Below, in pieces: positions 1 through 7,455 of a stretch of DNA of 64,000 nt. The position numbers were made by a program, and so were the translations under genes. The notes beneath the pieces were generated by a model, which had not been told where the DNA came from, searched no databases, and saw nothing but the letters and a program-made list of their open reading frames with translations. Position 1 is the first letter of the stretch, and each line of letters starts with the position of its first letter. This DNA is from Streptomyces sp. NBRC 109706 (GTDB taxonomy: Bacteria > Actinomycetota > Actinomycetes > Streptomycetales > Streptomycetaceae), in contig NZ_BBOM01000010.1 of the NCBI RefSeq assembly GCF_000974485.1, positions 248,001 to 312,000 of the forward strand. The letters are read 5' to 3'.

Positions 1-2
1 TG

Positions 3-728
3 CGGGCGCTGCTCAGCAGCCCCCAGTTCCGGGAGCTGTGCGAGGCAGAGTGGAACTGGTTGGTGGGCGACGAGTCCACTCCGATGCCGCAGTACCGGCG
101 TGACGCGTTCATGCGGCAGTGGTGGAGCGAGTTCTCCAGGCCGTTGCGCAACGTCTGGTTGGGCGTCTCTGCGGAGGACCAGGAGCGCGCCGATCTGCGG
201 GTGCCGGCCCTGTTGGAAACGCCGGCTGCTGTGCGGTTCCTGTCCTGTGAACCACTCCTCGGGCCGATCGACCTCGAAGGGCCGCTGGACGGGCCCGGGA
301 CCCGCCGGCAGTTGACGTACTGGCTGACGGGACGCCCCGGGGTCGGGGCGCCGAGCCCGACGCTCAGCGGTGTGGACATGCGGCCCCTGACGGTGGGGCC
401 GCGCCTTGACTGGGTGATTGCTGGGGGTGAGTCCGGGCGCGGTGCGCGTCCGATGCACCCCGACTGGGCCCGCCGGCTGCGGGACCAGTGCCAGCAGGCG
501 GGCGTGCCGTTCCTGTTCAAGCAGTGGGGCGAGTACGTGCCGACTGGCTACCTGGTGATCGGTGGCACGGGCAGCGGCACGCTGGCCTTCAAGGACCCGG
601 TGGACGAGTTGGGCCACCGGGTGGAGGTGCGGCGCGTGGGGAAGGGGCGCGCTGGCCGTGAGTTGGATGGACGGGTCTGGGACGAGTTCCCGACCCCGAG
701 CCGGGCGCGCGGGGGTGAGGCGTCGTGA
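3..728 (+). CDS. DUF5131 (phage Gp37/Gp68) family protein, 5' end outside window
   Basis: The frame is open from base 3, so the N-terminus lies before the window; 241 residues are visible. Conserved family blocks are NVWLGVSAEDQ, FLSCEPLLGPI, DWVIAGGESGRGARPMHPDW and the C-terminal FLFKQWGEYVP. The family occurs on phages and mobile elements and has an N-terminal cysteine cluster suggestive of radical-SAM chemistry; that part cannot be seen here. A partner gene for a three-Cys-motif protein (TcmP) often lies next to it and could be just left of the window. The stop overlaps the GTG of the next gene by 4 bp (GTGA), so the two are probably co-translated. The biochemical role is unknown. Confidence 0.8.
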   Translation, partial: RALLSSPQFRELCEAEWNWLVGDESTPMPQYRRDAFMRQWWSEFSRPLRNVWLGVSAEDQERADLRVPALLETPAAVRFLSCEPLLGPIDLEGPLDGPGTRRQLTYWLTGRPGVGAPSPTLSGVDMRPLTVGPRLDWVIAGGESGRGARPMHPDWARRLRDQCQQAGVPFLFKQWGEYVPTGYLVIGGTGSGTLAFKDPVDELGHRVEVRRVGKGRAGRELDGRVWDEFPTPSRARGGEAS

Positions 729-1444
729 GCGTGGAAACCCTCACTGCCGAGCTGCCGGCCGATGTGGAGGCCCTGCGGGAGCTGTGTCTGGCGCAGCGGG
801 AGCAGCTGCGGCGGCTGGAGCGGGACGCGTTGACGGGGCTGCTGCGGCGTGAGCCCTGGCACGACCGCGCGGAGGCGTGGCTGGCCGATCCGGAGACCGG
901 CCCGTGGGCGCTGGCATTCCTGGATCTGGACGGGTTCAAGCCGGTCAACGACCGGCTGGGGCACGCGGCCGGCGACGAGCTGCTGCGCGCCATCGGTGGC
1001 CGCCTCTCCGCGTGGGCCGAGCGGGCGGGCGCTCTGGTTGGCCGGCTGGGCGGCGACGAGTTCGCCGCGCTGTGGCCGTCTGCCGGGCCGGAGGCGGCCC
1101 GAGTGGGGGCGGCCGAGGTGGCGCGGCGCATCGCCGTCCCGGTGCTGCTGACCGGGGACGGGCTGCCGCCTGCTGTGCGCGGCGCCCAGGTACGGGTGAC
1201 GGCCTCGGTCGGCGTTGTTCGGCAGGCGGACCATCCGGACGCTGGGCTGGGCGAGTTGCTGGGGCTGGCCGACGCGGCGATGTACCGGGCCAAGGAGGCC
1301 GGCGAGGCCGGCGCTCCGGGGCCCCGGGTGTGGCTGGCCGACCCGGACGTCGCCGCATGGCGCGAGCGGGCTGCCTGCCAGCGGCCGGCTGGTGAGCGGC
1401 GGGCGGGACGGCCCTACCCAGCCCCCACCACCCCGCCCGAATAA
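725..1444 (+). CDS. GGDEF-domain protein, putative diguanylate cyclase
   Basis: This 239-residue soluble protein has a single GGDEF domain after a short coiled-coil N-terminus (residues about 12-33). The active-site loop RLGGDEFAAL is intact at residues 107-116, the metal-binding FLDLDGFKPVNDRLGH lies at about 66-81, and DALTGLL starts the domain. This predicts synthesis of c-di-GMP from two GTP. No RxxD inhibitory site precedes the GGDEF loop, so product inhibition may be absent. There is no sensory or membrane domain. In Streptomyces c-di-GMP controls BldD and sporulation timing, so an element-borne cyclase could act on host development; that link is inference. The C-terminal 40 residues are Pro/Arg rich and unlike the domain. 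Confidence 0.85.
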   Translation: MSVETLTAELPADVEALRELCLAQREQLRRLERDALTGLLRREPWHDRAEAWLADPETGPWALAFLDLDGFKPVNDRLGHAAGDELLRAIGGRLSAWAERAGALVGRLGGDEFAALWPSAGPEAARVGAAEVARRIAVPVLLTGDGLPPAVRGAQVRVTASVGVVRQADHPDAGLGELLGLADAAMYRAKEAGEAGAPGPRVWLADPDVAAWRERAACQRPAGERRAGRPYPAPTTPPE

Positions 1445-1699
1445 CCACTGGGGACGGCCACCGCGCCGCCCCCACCTCTCCCACGCCAGGGCCCTGGCCG
1501 CGCACACCTGCGTCTGGCCGGGGCCCTGGCCCACCCATGCCTCACACACCCCCAACGCCCTGCCCGGGGCGGCTGGTTGAGCTGGCGCGGCGCGCTGGCG
1601 GGTCGGCGGTTTTCACGCGCTCCTGTGAACCGTCGCGCCGCCCTCGTGCGCCCGTGCCGCCGCTCCCACCCCCCGGGTCGGCCTGACCGGAGAACTACC

Positions 1700-1780
1700 G
1701 TGCCCCCGCACAAGAACCACCCCACCCACGACCGCCGCCAGGCACAGGCCGGAGCGTCCCGCCAGGCGGTGTCCCGGTGA
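1700..1780 (+). CDS. 26-residue leader ORF coupled to the next gene
   Basis: GTG at 1700 is preceded by CCGGAGAACTACC, a good ribosome binding site. The frame encodes 26 basic, His/Gln-rich residues and its TGA overlaps the GTG start of the 1777 gene (GTGA). The product resembles nothing I know; the main reason to annotate it is translational coupling to the downstream gene. The 255 bases before it (1445-1699) hold no gene I can support; they contain C-rich tracts with no clear promoter. Confidence 0.4.
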   Translation: MPPHKNHPTHDRRQAQAGASRQAVSR

Positions 1781-3297
1781 GCATCGAGGCGCTGAACTAC
1801 GCCGTGAGAGTCCGGGTAGGCGACCTGACGGCGAAATTTGTTCTCGGCCGTCTGGCCGACCGCGCTGACGAGCGCTACTCCTGCTACCCCTCGGTCCCGC
1901 TGCTGGCCGCCGAGGCCGAGAAATCACCGCGCGTCATCCAGCGGGCGCTGGCCACGCTCCGCACGTTGGGTCTGGTCTCCGACCGTGTGACCATGCGCGC
2001 CGACGGCAGCCAAGGGGCGAACAGGTACTACCTGCACGGCCCTTGGGACGACTACGGCGGCACTGGGACGCCGTTCCCGGAGATCGTGACGCCCAAGGAG
2101 GCGCGGGCCGCGCGGTGGGCTCAGGCGCCAGCTGAGGGCGAGTTCCGGGCTGGTACGGCGGCGGCCGTCGCCGAGGACGGGGACGAGGAGGCCGCCGCCG
2201 AAGTGCGGCGGCGCGTGGCCGAGGCGGCGCAGGCCGGACAGGAACGCCTCGAAGCGCGACGCGAGAAGGCAAGGAAAGCGGCCGCGGCAGCCCACGCGAA
2301 ATCGCAGGTCAGCGACATTTCCGCAGGTGGGGATGGGGTGACGTCCACGTCGTCCCCCCCGGTGACGTGCACGTCGCCCCCCGGGGTGACGCCCACGTCA
2401 CCCCTAGAACCATCAGTAGTAACCACCAACGAGGAACCCTCTCCCGTCCGTCCGTCTCGTAACGGTGAGGAGTGTGCGCGTGAGGCCGGAGACGAAACGG
2501 AGGGACGGACGGGCAGCGGCTCCCCCAGGGCAGGCGGTGGCACATCCGGCGCCCGGCCGGGGCCGGGTACCCCGGGTGTGCCGACGACCGAGGCCGAGGG
2601 CGAGGACCAGGGGCAGGACGTGCCGGCGGTGCGCGGCGCCGCAGCCCGGCCAGTGCCGTCCGGCGCACCTGCCGGCCGCCGGTCGCCCGGTGTCGAGTTG
2701 CTGCTCGCGATCGGCCAGGAGCGGCCGGAGTATCTGCTGACCGGCCGGACGCTGTCGGATCAGGGCCTGATGGTCACGGGGATGCTGGACGCCGGGTGGT
2801 CGCCGGAGTTGGTGCGGCAGATCGTGGCGGGCCGGCCGCTGCCGCCGGCGGGTGAGATCCGGGCGAGCGTGGGGGCGATCGTCGCCGCCCGGCTGCGGGA
2901 TGCGGTCAGCTCTGGCCCCCCGCCCCCACCCGGGCAACACCCGTTCGGGGCCGGCTCGTTGAACGGGAATGACCACGGCCACAGCCTCGACCACGGCGCC
3001 GGCAGTTCGGGCAGGCCCGGCAGTCCCGGGCGGCCCTGGGACACGCCCACGCCGACCGCGCCCACCTACGGCCAGCACCTCACCCGGGTCATGTCGGAAT
3101 GCGAGGGCCAGGACGGGGCGTGCGGCCGACCCGTGCGCCCCGGCTACGACCTGTGCACCGGCTGCCTGGACCTGCCCTGGTGCGAGTGCGGCGCGGCCCG
3201 CATCGACCCCGGCCGAGGCGAGGAGCGCTGCCCGGACTGCGGGGCGGCGGCCGAGGCCCTGGGCGCCGCGCTCCACGCTCCGCACACGGCCCGCTGA
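1777..3297 (+). CDS. Winged-helix, replication-initiator-like protein with C-terminal zinc ribbon
   Basis: The 506-residue protein starts with a helix-turn-helix region (residues 1-90) resembling the N-terminal domain of actinobacterial plasmid and phage replication-initiator-like proteins: ADERYSCYPSVPLLAAE followed by SPRVIQRALATLRTLGLV. An Ala/Arg-rich helix (about 130-175) and a long Pro/Ser/Gly-rich linker follow, then a conserved-looking block at about 305-375, and finally paired Cys motifs CGRPVRPGYDLCTGC, CECG and CPDCG that would bind zinc. It may bind the origin or act as a regulator; no polymerase, primase or helicase motif is seen. Its plan matches the larger protein at 22989-25550. 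It follows the leader ORF at 1700 and precedes 3332 in the same direction. Confidence 0.65.
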   Translation: MSIEALNYAVRVRVGDLTAKFVLGRLADRADERYSCYPSVPLLAAEAEKSPRVIQRALATLRTLGLVSDRVTMRADGSQGANRYYLHGPWDDYGGTGTPFPEIVTPKEARAARWAQAPAEGEFRAGTAAAVAEDGDEEAAAEVRRRVAEAAQAGQERLEARREKARKAAAAAHAKSQVSDISAGGDGVTSTSSPPVTCTSPPGVTPTSPLEPSVVTTNEEPSPVRPSRNGEECAREAGDETEGRTGSGSPRAGGGTSGARPGPGTPGVPTTEAEGEDQGQDVPAVRGAAARPVPSGAPAGRRSPGVELLLAIGQERPEYLLTGRTLSDQGLMVTGMLDAGWSPELVRQIVAGRPLPPAGEIRASVGAIVAARLRDAVSSGPPPPPGQHPFGAGSLNGNDHGHSLDHGAGSSGRPGSPGRPWDTPTPTAPTYGQHLTRVMSECEGQDGACGRPVRPGYDLCTGCLDLPWCECGAARIDPGRGEERCPDCGAAAEALGAALHAPHTAR

Positions 3298-3331
3298 ACC
3301 ACTAACCGCCACCCGATACCGGAGGAGCCCG

Positions 3332-3976
3332 ATGATGGACGACTACGAAACGCCCGACGCTCTCGAAGCGCTGCTCGACGACCTCCGCCTACCGGCCGGC
3401 GTCCACGCTGCCGTGCTGTCCGATACCAGCGCATACGACAACAGCCTCGTCACGCGCTGCGTGGTGTGGAGCGACCGCCCCGACCGCACTTGCCCCATGT
3501 GCACGCAGCCCATCAATCAGGACCTGAGCGAGTACTGCCCGGTCGTCCTCGACGGCAGCGCGGCCCCCGCCCCCACGGTGCTGGACCGAGACCAGGAGCA
3601 CGGCTGCGGGCACTGGCTGGCCGTCTACACCGACGTCGTGCAGGGCACCGGAGATGAGGGCGAGGTCACCGAGGCCGACGTCCTCGAATCCGCGCAGGGG
3701 GTTGCTGAGGAGCTGCGTGACCACAAGCAGAGGCTCCACGAAGCGGCGATGCGGAGACTGCACGAGGAGCTGACGGACGTGCTGGAGAGGCTGGCCGCGC
3801 CCCTCGCCCCTGGCGAGACCAGGCGGGAGAGGGAGGAGTCGCTGGTCACTGGCAGCGAGATGTATCCCGGCGCCTTCCGCAACGACGGTGGCCAGTGGGT
3901 CGCCTGGGACTACAACCCCAACCTGCCCGGCGAGATCATCGAGGTTACCGCTGACGCGGACCGCCGGGCGGGCTGA
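3332..3976 (+). CDS. Hypothetical acidic protein with one CxxC motif
   Basis: ATG at 3332 has a strong site (GGAGGAGCCCG) and begins MMDDYETPD; the protein has 214 residues. CPMCTQPIN near residue 54 and further Cys/His residues (YCPVVLD, GCGHW) may form a zinc site. The middle third is charged and helical (about 125-165). I do not recognise a family. It lies 34 bp after the HTH gene and is probably in the same transcript. Confidence 0.6.
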   Translation: MMDDYETPDALEALLDDLRLPAGVHAAVLSDTSAYDNSLVTRCVVWSDRPDRTCPMCTQPINQDLSEYCPVVLDGSAAPAPTVLDRDQEHGCGHWLAVYTDVVQGTGDEGEVTEADVLESAQGVAEELRDHKQRLHEAAMRRLHEELTDVLERLAAPLAPGETRREREESLVTGSEMYPGAFRNDGGQWVAWDYNPNLPGEIIEVTADADRRAG

Positions 3977-4069
3977 CCGGCAGCGCCGCAGGGGCCCCGC
4001 CCCTCGCTGTCAAGGCAGGGCGCGACCCCATTCGGCAGCGTCCGTCGCAAGCTGGCTACCGTGGAGACC

Positions 4070-4384
4070 ATGAGCGACACAACCGACCTACCGGCAACTT
4101 CCCTGCCTCACGCCCTCACCAAAGGCCAGTTGGTGCGGATGCTCAGCGAAGGCGACTTCAGGGACCTACCTGACGACACCCCCCTCATCCTCAGCAAGGA
4201 TGCTGAGGGCAACGGGTACTCGCCGGTATCTGGCGCGACCCTCGCGATGTACGTGGCGGAGACCACATGGTCCGGCGAGACCTACCCGCCCGACAGCGTC
4301 ATCGACGCGTCCGACGTCTACGGGGACGAGGATCGCGCCCCCGAGGGAGCCGTGCTGGTGATCGAGTTCTCGCCTGTCAACTGA
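4070..4384 (+). CDS. Small hypothetical protein
   Basis: 104 residues starting MSDTTDLP, acidic, with the segment LPDDTPLILSKDAEGNGY that recurs in small mobile-element proteins of actinomycetes. GTG at 4061 is an alternative start three codons upstream; neither has an ideally spaced ribosome binding site (GGAG lies only about 3 bases before the ATG). It is the last rightward gene before the two convergent leftward genes at 4394 and 4804. Function unknown. Confidence 0.6.
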   Translation: MSDTTDLPATSLPHALTKGQLVRMLSEGDFRDLPDDTPLILSKDAEGNGYSPVSGATLAMYVAETTWSGETYPPDSVIDASDVYGDEDRAPEGAVLVIEFSPVN

Positions 4385-4393
4385 CCGGGGCGA

Positions 4394-4735
4394 TCAGAAC
4401 CCGCCTCCGCCCGCGTCGCCACCTGCCGAGCCGCCGCTGTCGCCACCGCCGCCCCACGATGATGAGTCGCTACCGCTCGACGACGACCAGCCCGAGGACG
4501 ACGACGGGGGAACGGACCAGAACGAGGCCCCAGGGTCGGCCACAGGGGCAGCCGCCTGCGTCGACGTGTCCGCGGGCAACGGCGCGGGCGGGGGCGCTTC
4601 GCCCGGCAGGTCGGGTGCCTCGGTGGTGATGATGTCGATTGCGGCCCCGGCGGCCCCCTCGAACCCACTGTGGTTGTGCCGGCCGTGATCGCGGCGGTTC
4701 GTGCTGCGCCTGCTGCGGCGCTTGAAAATACCCAT
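4394..4735 (-). CDS. Low-complexity Ser/Gly/Pro-rich small protein
   Basis: 113 residues with a basic N-terminus (MGIFKRRSRRSTNRRDHG), a Pro/Ala middle and a Ser- then Gly-rich C-terminus. It has no recognisable domain and could be disordered. The stop is 10 bases from the convergent gene ending at 4384. A coding role is likely but not certain because low-complexity frames are common in high-GC DNA. Confidence 0.45.
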   Translation of the reverse strand: MGIFKRRSRRSTNRRDHGRHNHSGFEGAAGAAIDIITTEAPDLPGEAPPPAPLPADTSTQAAAPVADPGASFWSVPPSSSSGWSSSSGSDSSSWGGGGDSGGSAGGDAGGGGF

Positions 4736-4803
4736 GCCTTGAGGGTGCCCGACGGTCAGTCAACTGATGGGCGATTTGAGGGAGTTCAGAGGGTTCACGC
4801 GGC

Positions 4804-5091
4804 TCATCCCTGGCGGGCGAACACCAGGAACAACACCACGACCACGACCACCAGCGCGCACGACACCCACCGATCCAGGCCGGACAGTTCGTCCGGTTCG
4901 GGCTCAGGGGCGTCCTGGTACGGCTCGGACGGTTCCGGCAGCTGAACGTCGATCCGCTCGCCGTCCGGGGCCAGCCCGTGGTGGGCCGCGGCGCGGTGCT
5001 CGGTCTGGTCGTCCTGGGCCTGGCGACGGGTACGGCGGGGCTCGGCGGTGACACCGCACAGGGCGCAGCGGTAGGTGTAGGGGCGGGACAC
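4804..5091 (-). CDS. Tail-anchored membrane protein with N-terminal CxxC
   Basis: 95 residues from a GTG start. YRCALCGV near the N-terminus could be half of a zinc finger; the middle is acidic and Pro-rich; a single hydrophobic helix (CALVVVVVVLFLVFARQ) ends the protein, leaving the bulk cytoplasmic. It sits upstream of the 4394 gene on the same strand. Function unknown. Confidence 0.6.
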   Translation of the reverse strand: MSRPYTYRCALCGVTAEPRRTRRQAQDDQTEHRAAAHHGLAPDGERIDVQLPEPSEPYQDAPEPEPDELSGLDRWVSCALVVVVVVLFLVFARQG

Positions 5092-5213
5092 GACCGGTGA
5101 GCGTAGTGGTCAGTCGGCCGTGCCGCAGCGAGATCATGCGGATTCACCGGCCGCCCCACGCCGGCCGACCGTGCGGGCTATCCTCGTCCTGATCATCAGT
5201 CCCTGGAGGGATC

Positions 5214-6599
5214 ATGCCTCGGGCTCCAGCCGGTGCCCGTCGTCCCCCTGGGAGCCCTTTCGTGACTACTACCACTGTCCTGTCGCTCACTCACCACCCC
5301 CTCCAGCGTGCTGGCGCATGGGCTGTCACGCACATCGCGGGCCGGTTCCGGCCCGAGGAGGTGTCAGGGGATGACCTGGAGCTGGTCGTTGGGCTGATCG
5401 TCCGAGACGCGACTCGGGCTGCTGTCGCGCCGAAGGACGATGGCCCGGCTGGCTACGACTGGTGGAAGGTACTCTTCGCGCTCTTCCCGAACTCCAAGCC
5501 GACCCACGCCAAGCGCGGCCGGGACCAGGAGGTGATCCGTAGCAAGGTCGCGGCGCTGTTCGCCCCGGACGGCGTCACCGGCCGGTCGTGGCCGTGTACG
5601 TTCTGCGCCCAGATGACGGGCACGGCGTGGGGGAAGTCGAATCTCCCCCTGTTCGACACGTCCAAGGCGTTGAACAACGTGCCGCCGGGCGTGCCGGGTT
5701 GGCCGATCTGCCGTGGATGCCGGGTCGCGATCTGGACCCTGCCCTACGGGGCGTGGGTGACGGCTGGCTCGGCGACGGTTTTCACCTGCGAGGACGAGGC
5801 AGCCGAGCGCCGGTTCGTCGAGCACAGCGTGGCCCGGTCCCGGCGGATCGTCGACGGCGGGTTCGAGGCGCTGGCGGCGGACGGGGTGGAGGACGGGCCG
5901 TTCGCCCTCGCCCTCCAGCAGCTGCGGGATGTCGGGGGCCGGCAGCACGCCGCCGGCGGGCTGGCCAGTTCCACGTTGTGGCGGTTCAAGAACGACAACG
6001 AGGAGCCCTGGCTGCGGGCGTCCTTCACCCGTCGGGCCGTGCCGCGCTTCCTGGCTCTGGTGCAGGGCAACGCGCCGCTGCGGGAGGCATGGGCGCTGCT
6101 GGAGGAGGCGTTGGTACAGCGGGACCGGCGCGGCAGGGTCGTGGCCAGCGGTGCGGGAGAGGCGGCGCGGCTGGTGTTCGAGGCCGAGGACGGAACGAGC
6201 CGGTCGTTGCTGTGGGCGTTGCACGAACTACGAGGCTCTGAGCGCCTGACCTCGGCGCAGCGGCACAACATCGCCCGGCTGGCCGGCGAGTACGGCCGGC
6301 ATGTACTGGGGATCGATGATGGCAATCTGGCGCCGGCTGCCGAGGTGTTGGCCACGTGGATCTGGCGTGGCGGTCCCGAGGGGCAGCGGCAGCAGCGGCG
6401 GGCGGAGTACCTGGAGGCCGCGCCCAACCCCTACAAGTTGGGGTTGGTGATGATGCGGGCGAACTCCCGGCTGTTCCTGGCCGGTCTGCCGGTCAGGGCG
6501 ACGGTGGAGGACTGGCGTCCGCTGCTCCAGTCTGACGCGCGTGCGTGGGCGCGTCGGCTGCTGTTGGGTGCGGCCGTGGATCGGCAACCCGTCGGCTGA
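5214..6599 (+). CDS. Cas8b1/Cst1-like (CXXC-CXXC) protein, orphan
   Basis: The 461-residue protein shows the layout of the type I-B large-subunit family Cas8b1/Cst1. An N-terminal block LTHHPLQRAGAWAVTHIAGR (residues 26-43) with PEEVSGDDLE soon after resembles the family's opening, and a VLFALFPNS block (86-94) follows. The two zinc-knuckle pairs C128-TF-C131 and C166-RG-C169 come next, the second continuing RVAIWTLPYG as in family members. In type I systems this subunit binds the crRNA 5' handle and recognises the PAM. Here no cas7, cas5, cas3, cas1 or cas2 lies nearby, so it is an orphan; a cas6e-like gene lies 3.1 kb downstream. ATG 5214 has GGAGGGATC before it; GTG 5262 (GGGAG at good spacing) would fit the family N-terminus better. 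Homology is judged by eye and needs profile confirmation. Confidence 0.55.
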   Translation: MPRAPAGARRPPGSPFVTTTTVLSLTHHPLQRAGAWAVTHIAGRFRPEEVSGDDLELVVGLIVRDATRAAVAPKDDGPAGYDWWKVLFALFPNSKPTHAKRGRDQEVIRSKVAALFAPDGVTGRSWPCTFCAQMTGTAWGKSNLPLFDTSKALNNVPPGVPGWPICRGCRVAIWTLPYGAWVTAGSATVFTCEDEAAERRFVEHSVARSRRIVDGGFEALAADGVEDGPFALALQQLRDVGGRQHAAGGLASSTLWRFKNDNEEPWLRASFTRRAVPRFLALVQGNAPLREAWALLEEALVQRDRRGRVVASGAGEAARLVFEAEDGTSRSLLWALHELRGSERLTSAQRHNIARLAGEYGRHVLGIDDGNLAPAAEVLATWIWRGGPEGQRQQRRAEYLEAAPNPYKLGLVMMRANSRLFLAGLPVRATVEDWRPLLQSDARAWARRLLLGAAVDRQPVG

Positions 6600-6637
6600 T
6601 CTCGTGGGGTGGTCTGCGTGGCTCCCCCAACCCGCTT

Positions 6638-6680
6638 GTAACGTGCCCCCGTTGACTTTCGTAACGGGGGCACGTTACAT
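6638..6680. promoter_or_regulatory. Promoter overlapped by a perfect 16-bp inverted repeat
   Basis: GTAACGTGCCCCCGTT (6638-6653) is repeated exactly inverted at 6663-6678 with a 9-base spacer. A sigma-70-like promoter is built into it: TTGACT (6652-6657), 17 bases, TTACAT (6675-6680). Protein binding to the repeat would block RNA polymerase, so this is probably the operator of the gene at 6719, whose product has an HTH-like C-terminus and may be autoregulatory. Confidence 0.75.
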
Positions 6681-6718
6681 TCGTGGTGTTGGGCCACCCA
6701 CTCACCATGGAGGACACC

Positions 6719-7345
6719 ATGACCGACGCCCCCCTCGCCACCGTCACCGTCGCCGACTGGGACGCCGCCGAGGTGTACCTCGCCGAGCACACCAGCGACG
6801 CCACCTACACCCTCACCGAGCTGACCGCCGCCCACGACGCCGACCTCCACGAGATCCGCCTCGACCCCGAAACCCGCACCATCTGGTGGGCCTACGACAA
6901 CGGCCCCGTCCGCGGCAAGGGCTGGACCGTCGACCACCTCACCCCGGCGGCCGCCGCCGAACAGGCCGAGCCCATCATCGACACGACCCAGGACCGCATG
7001 GGCGACCCCGAGGGGTACGCCGGGCAGATCCACCGCCTCGACGACGACCAGGCGCTCCTCGACGAGTACACCGAGATCCTGCGCCTGACCCTCCCTGCCG
7101 ACCCGCAGGCCGCCCGCGCCGAGATCCGCACCCGCCGTGCTCTCGCCGACGCCTTGTGGCAGCGCGCCGACGCCGAGCTGGTCCGCAGCCTCGCCGGCAG
7201 CGACCGGGGCGGCAAGGCCGCCGCCGCACGGACCCTGGGCATCACCCGGATGCAGGTCACCCGTCTCATCAGCGACGACGACAGGCGGCGGGACGCCCTC
7301 ACCCAGGCCGTGCGGGAGGCGGAAGCCGACTACCCCGACCGCTGA
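6719..7345 (+). CDS. Putative regulator with C-terminal HTH
   Basis: ATG at 6719 has GGAGG at good spacing; the product has 208 acidic residues. The first 90 form an alpha/beta region with no family I know (VADWDAAEVYLAEHTSDATY). The C-terminal part contains KAAAARTLGITRMQVTRLIS (about 169-188), a typical helix-turn-helix. The gene lies directly downstream of the promoter/operator at 6638-6680, which suggests it binds that repeat. It could be the switch regulator for the rightward operon that carries the cas6e-like gene. Confidence 0.6.
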   Translation: MTDAPLATVTVADWDAAEVYLAEHTSDATYTLTELTAAHDADLHEIRLDPETRTIWWAYDNGPVRGKGWTVDHLTPAAAAEQAEPIIDTTQDRMGDPEGYAGQIHRLDDDQALLDEYTEILRLTLPADPQAARAEIRTRRALADALWQRADAELVRSLAGSDRGGKAAAARTLGITRMQVTRLISDDDRRRDALTQAVREAEADYPDR

Positions 7346-7365
7346 TCGACCCAGCCGCGCCGCGC

Positions 7366-7371
7366 TATAGT
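7366..7371 (+). promoter_or_regulatory. Possible -10 element TATAGT
   Basis: TATAGT sits 85 bases before the GTG of the 7456 gene in the 110-base gap after the 6719 gene. No convincing -35 hexamer is seen at 16-18 bases, so this is a weak call. Confidence 0.25.
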
Positions 7372-7455
7372 GCTAACCTCATCGCCCCTACGAGGGGACC
7401 CCTGCCAGCCAGCCGTGGCCCATGGTGCGCCACGGCCGACCGACGGACGGCCCTC

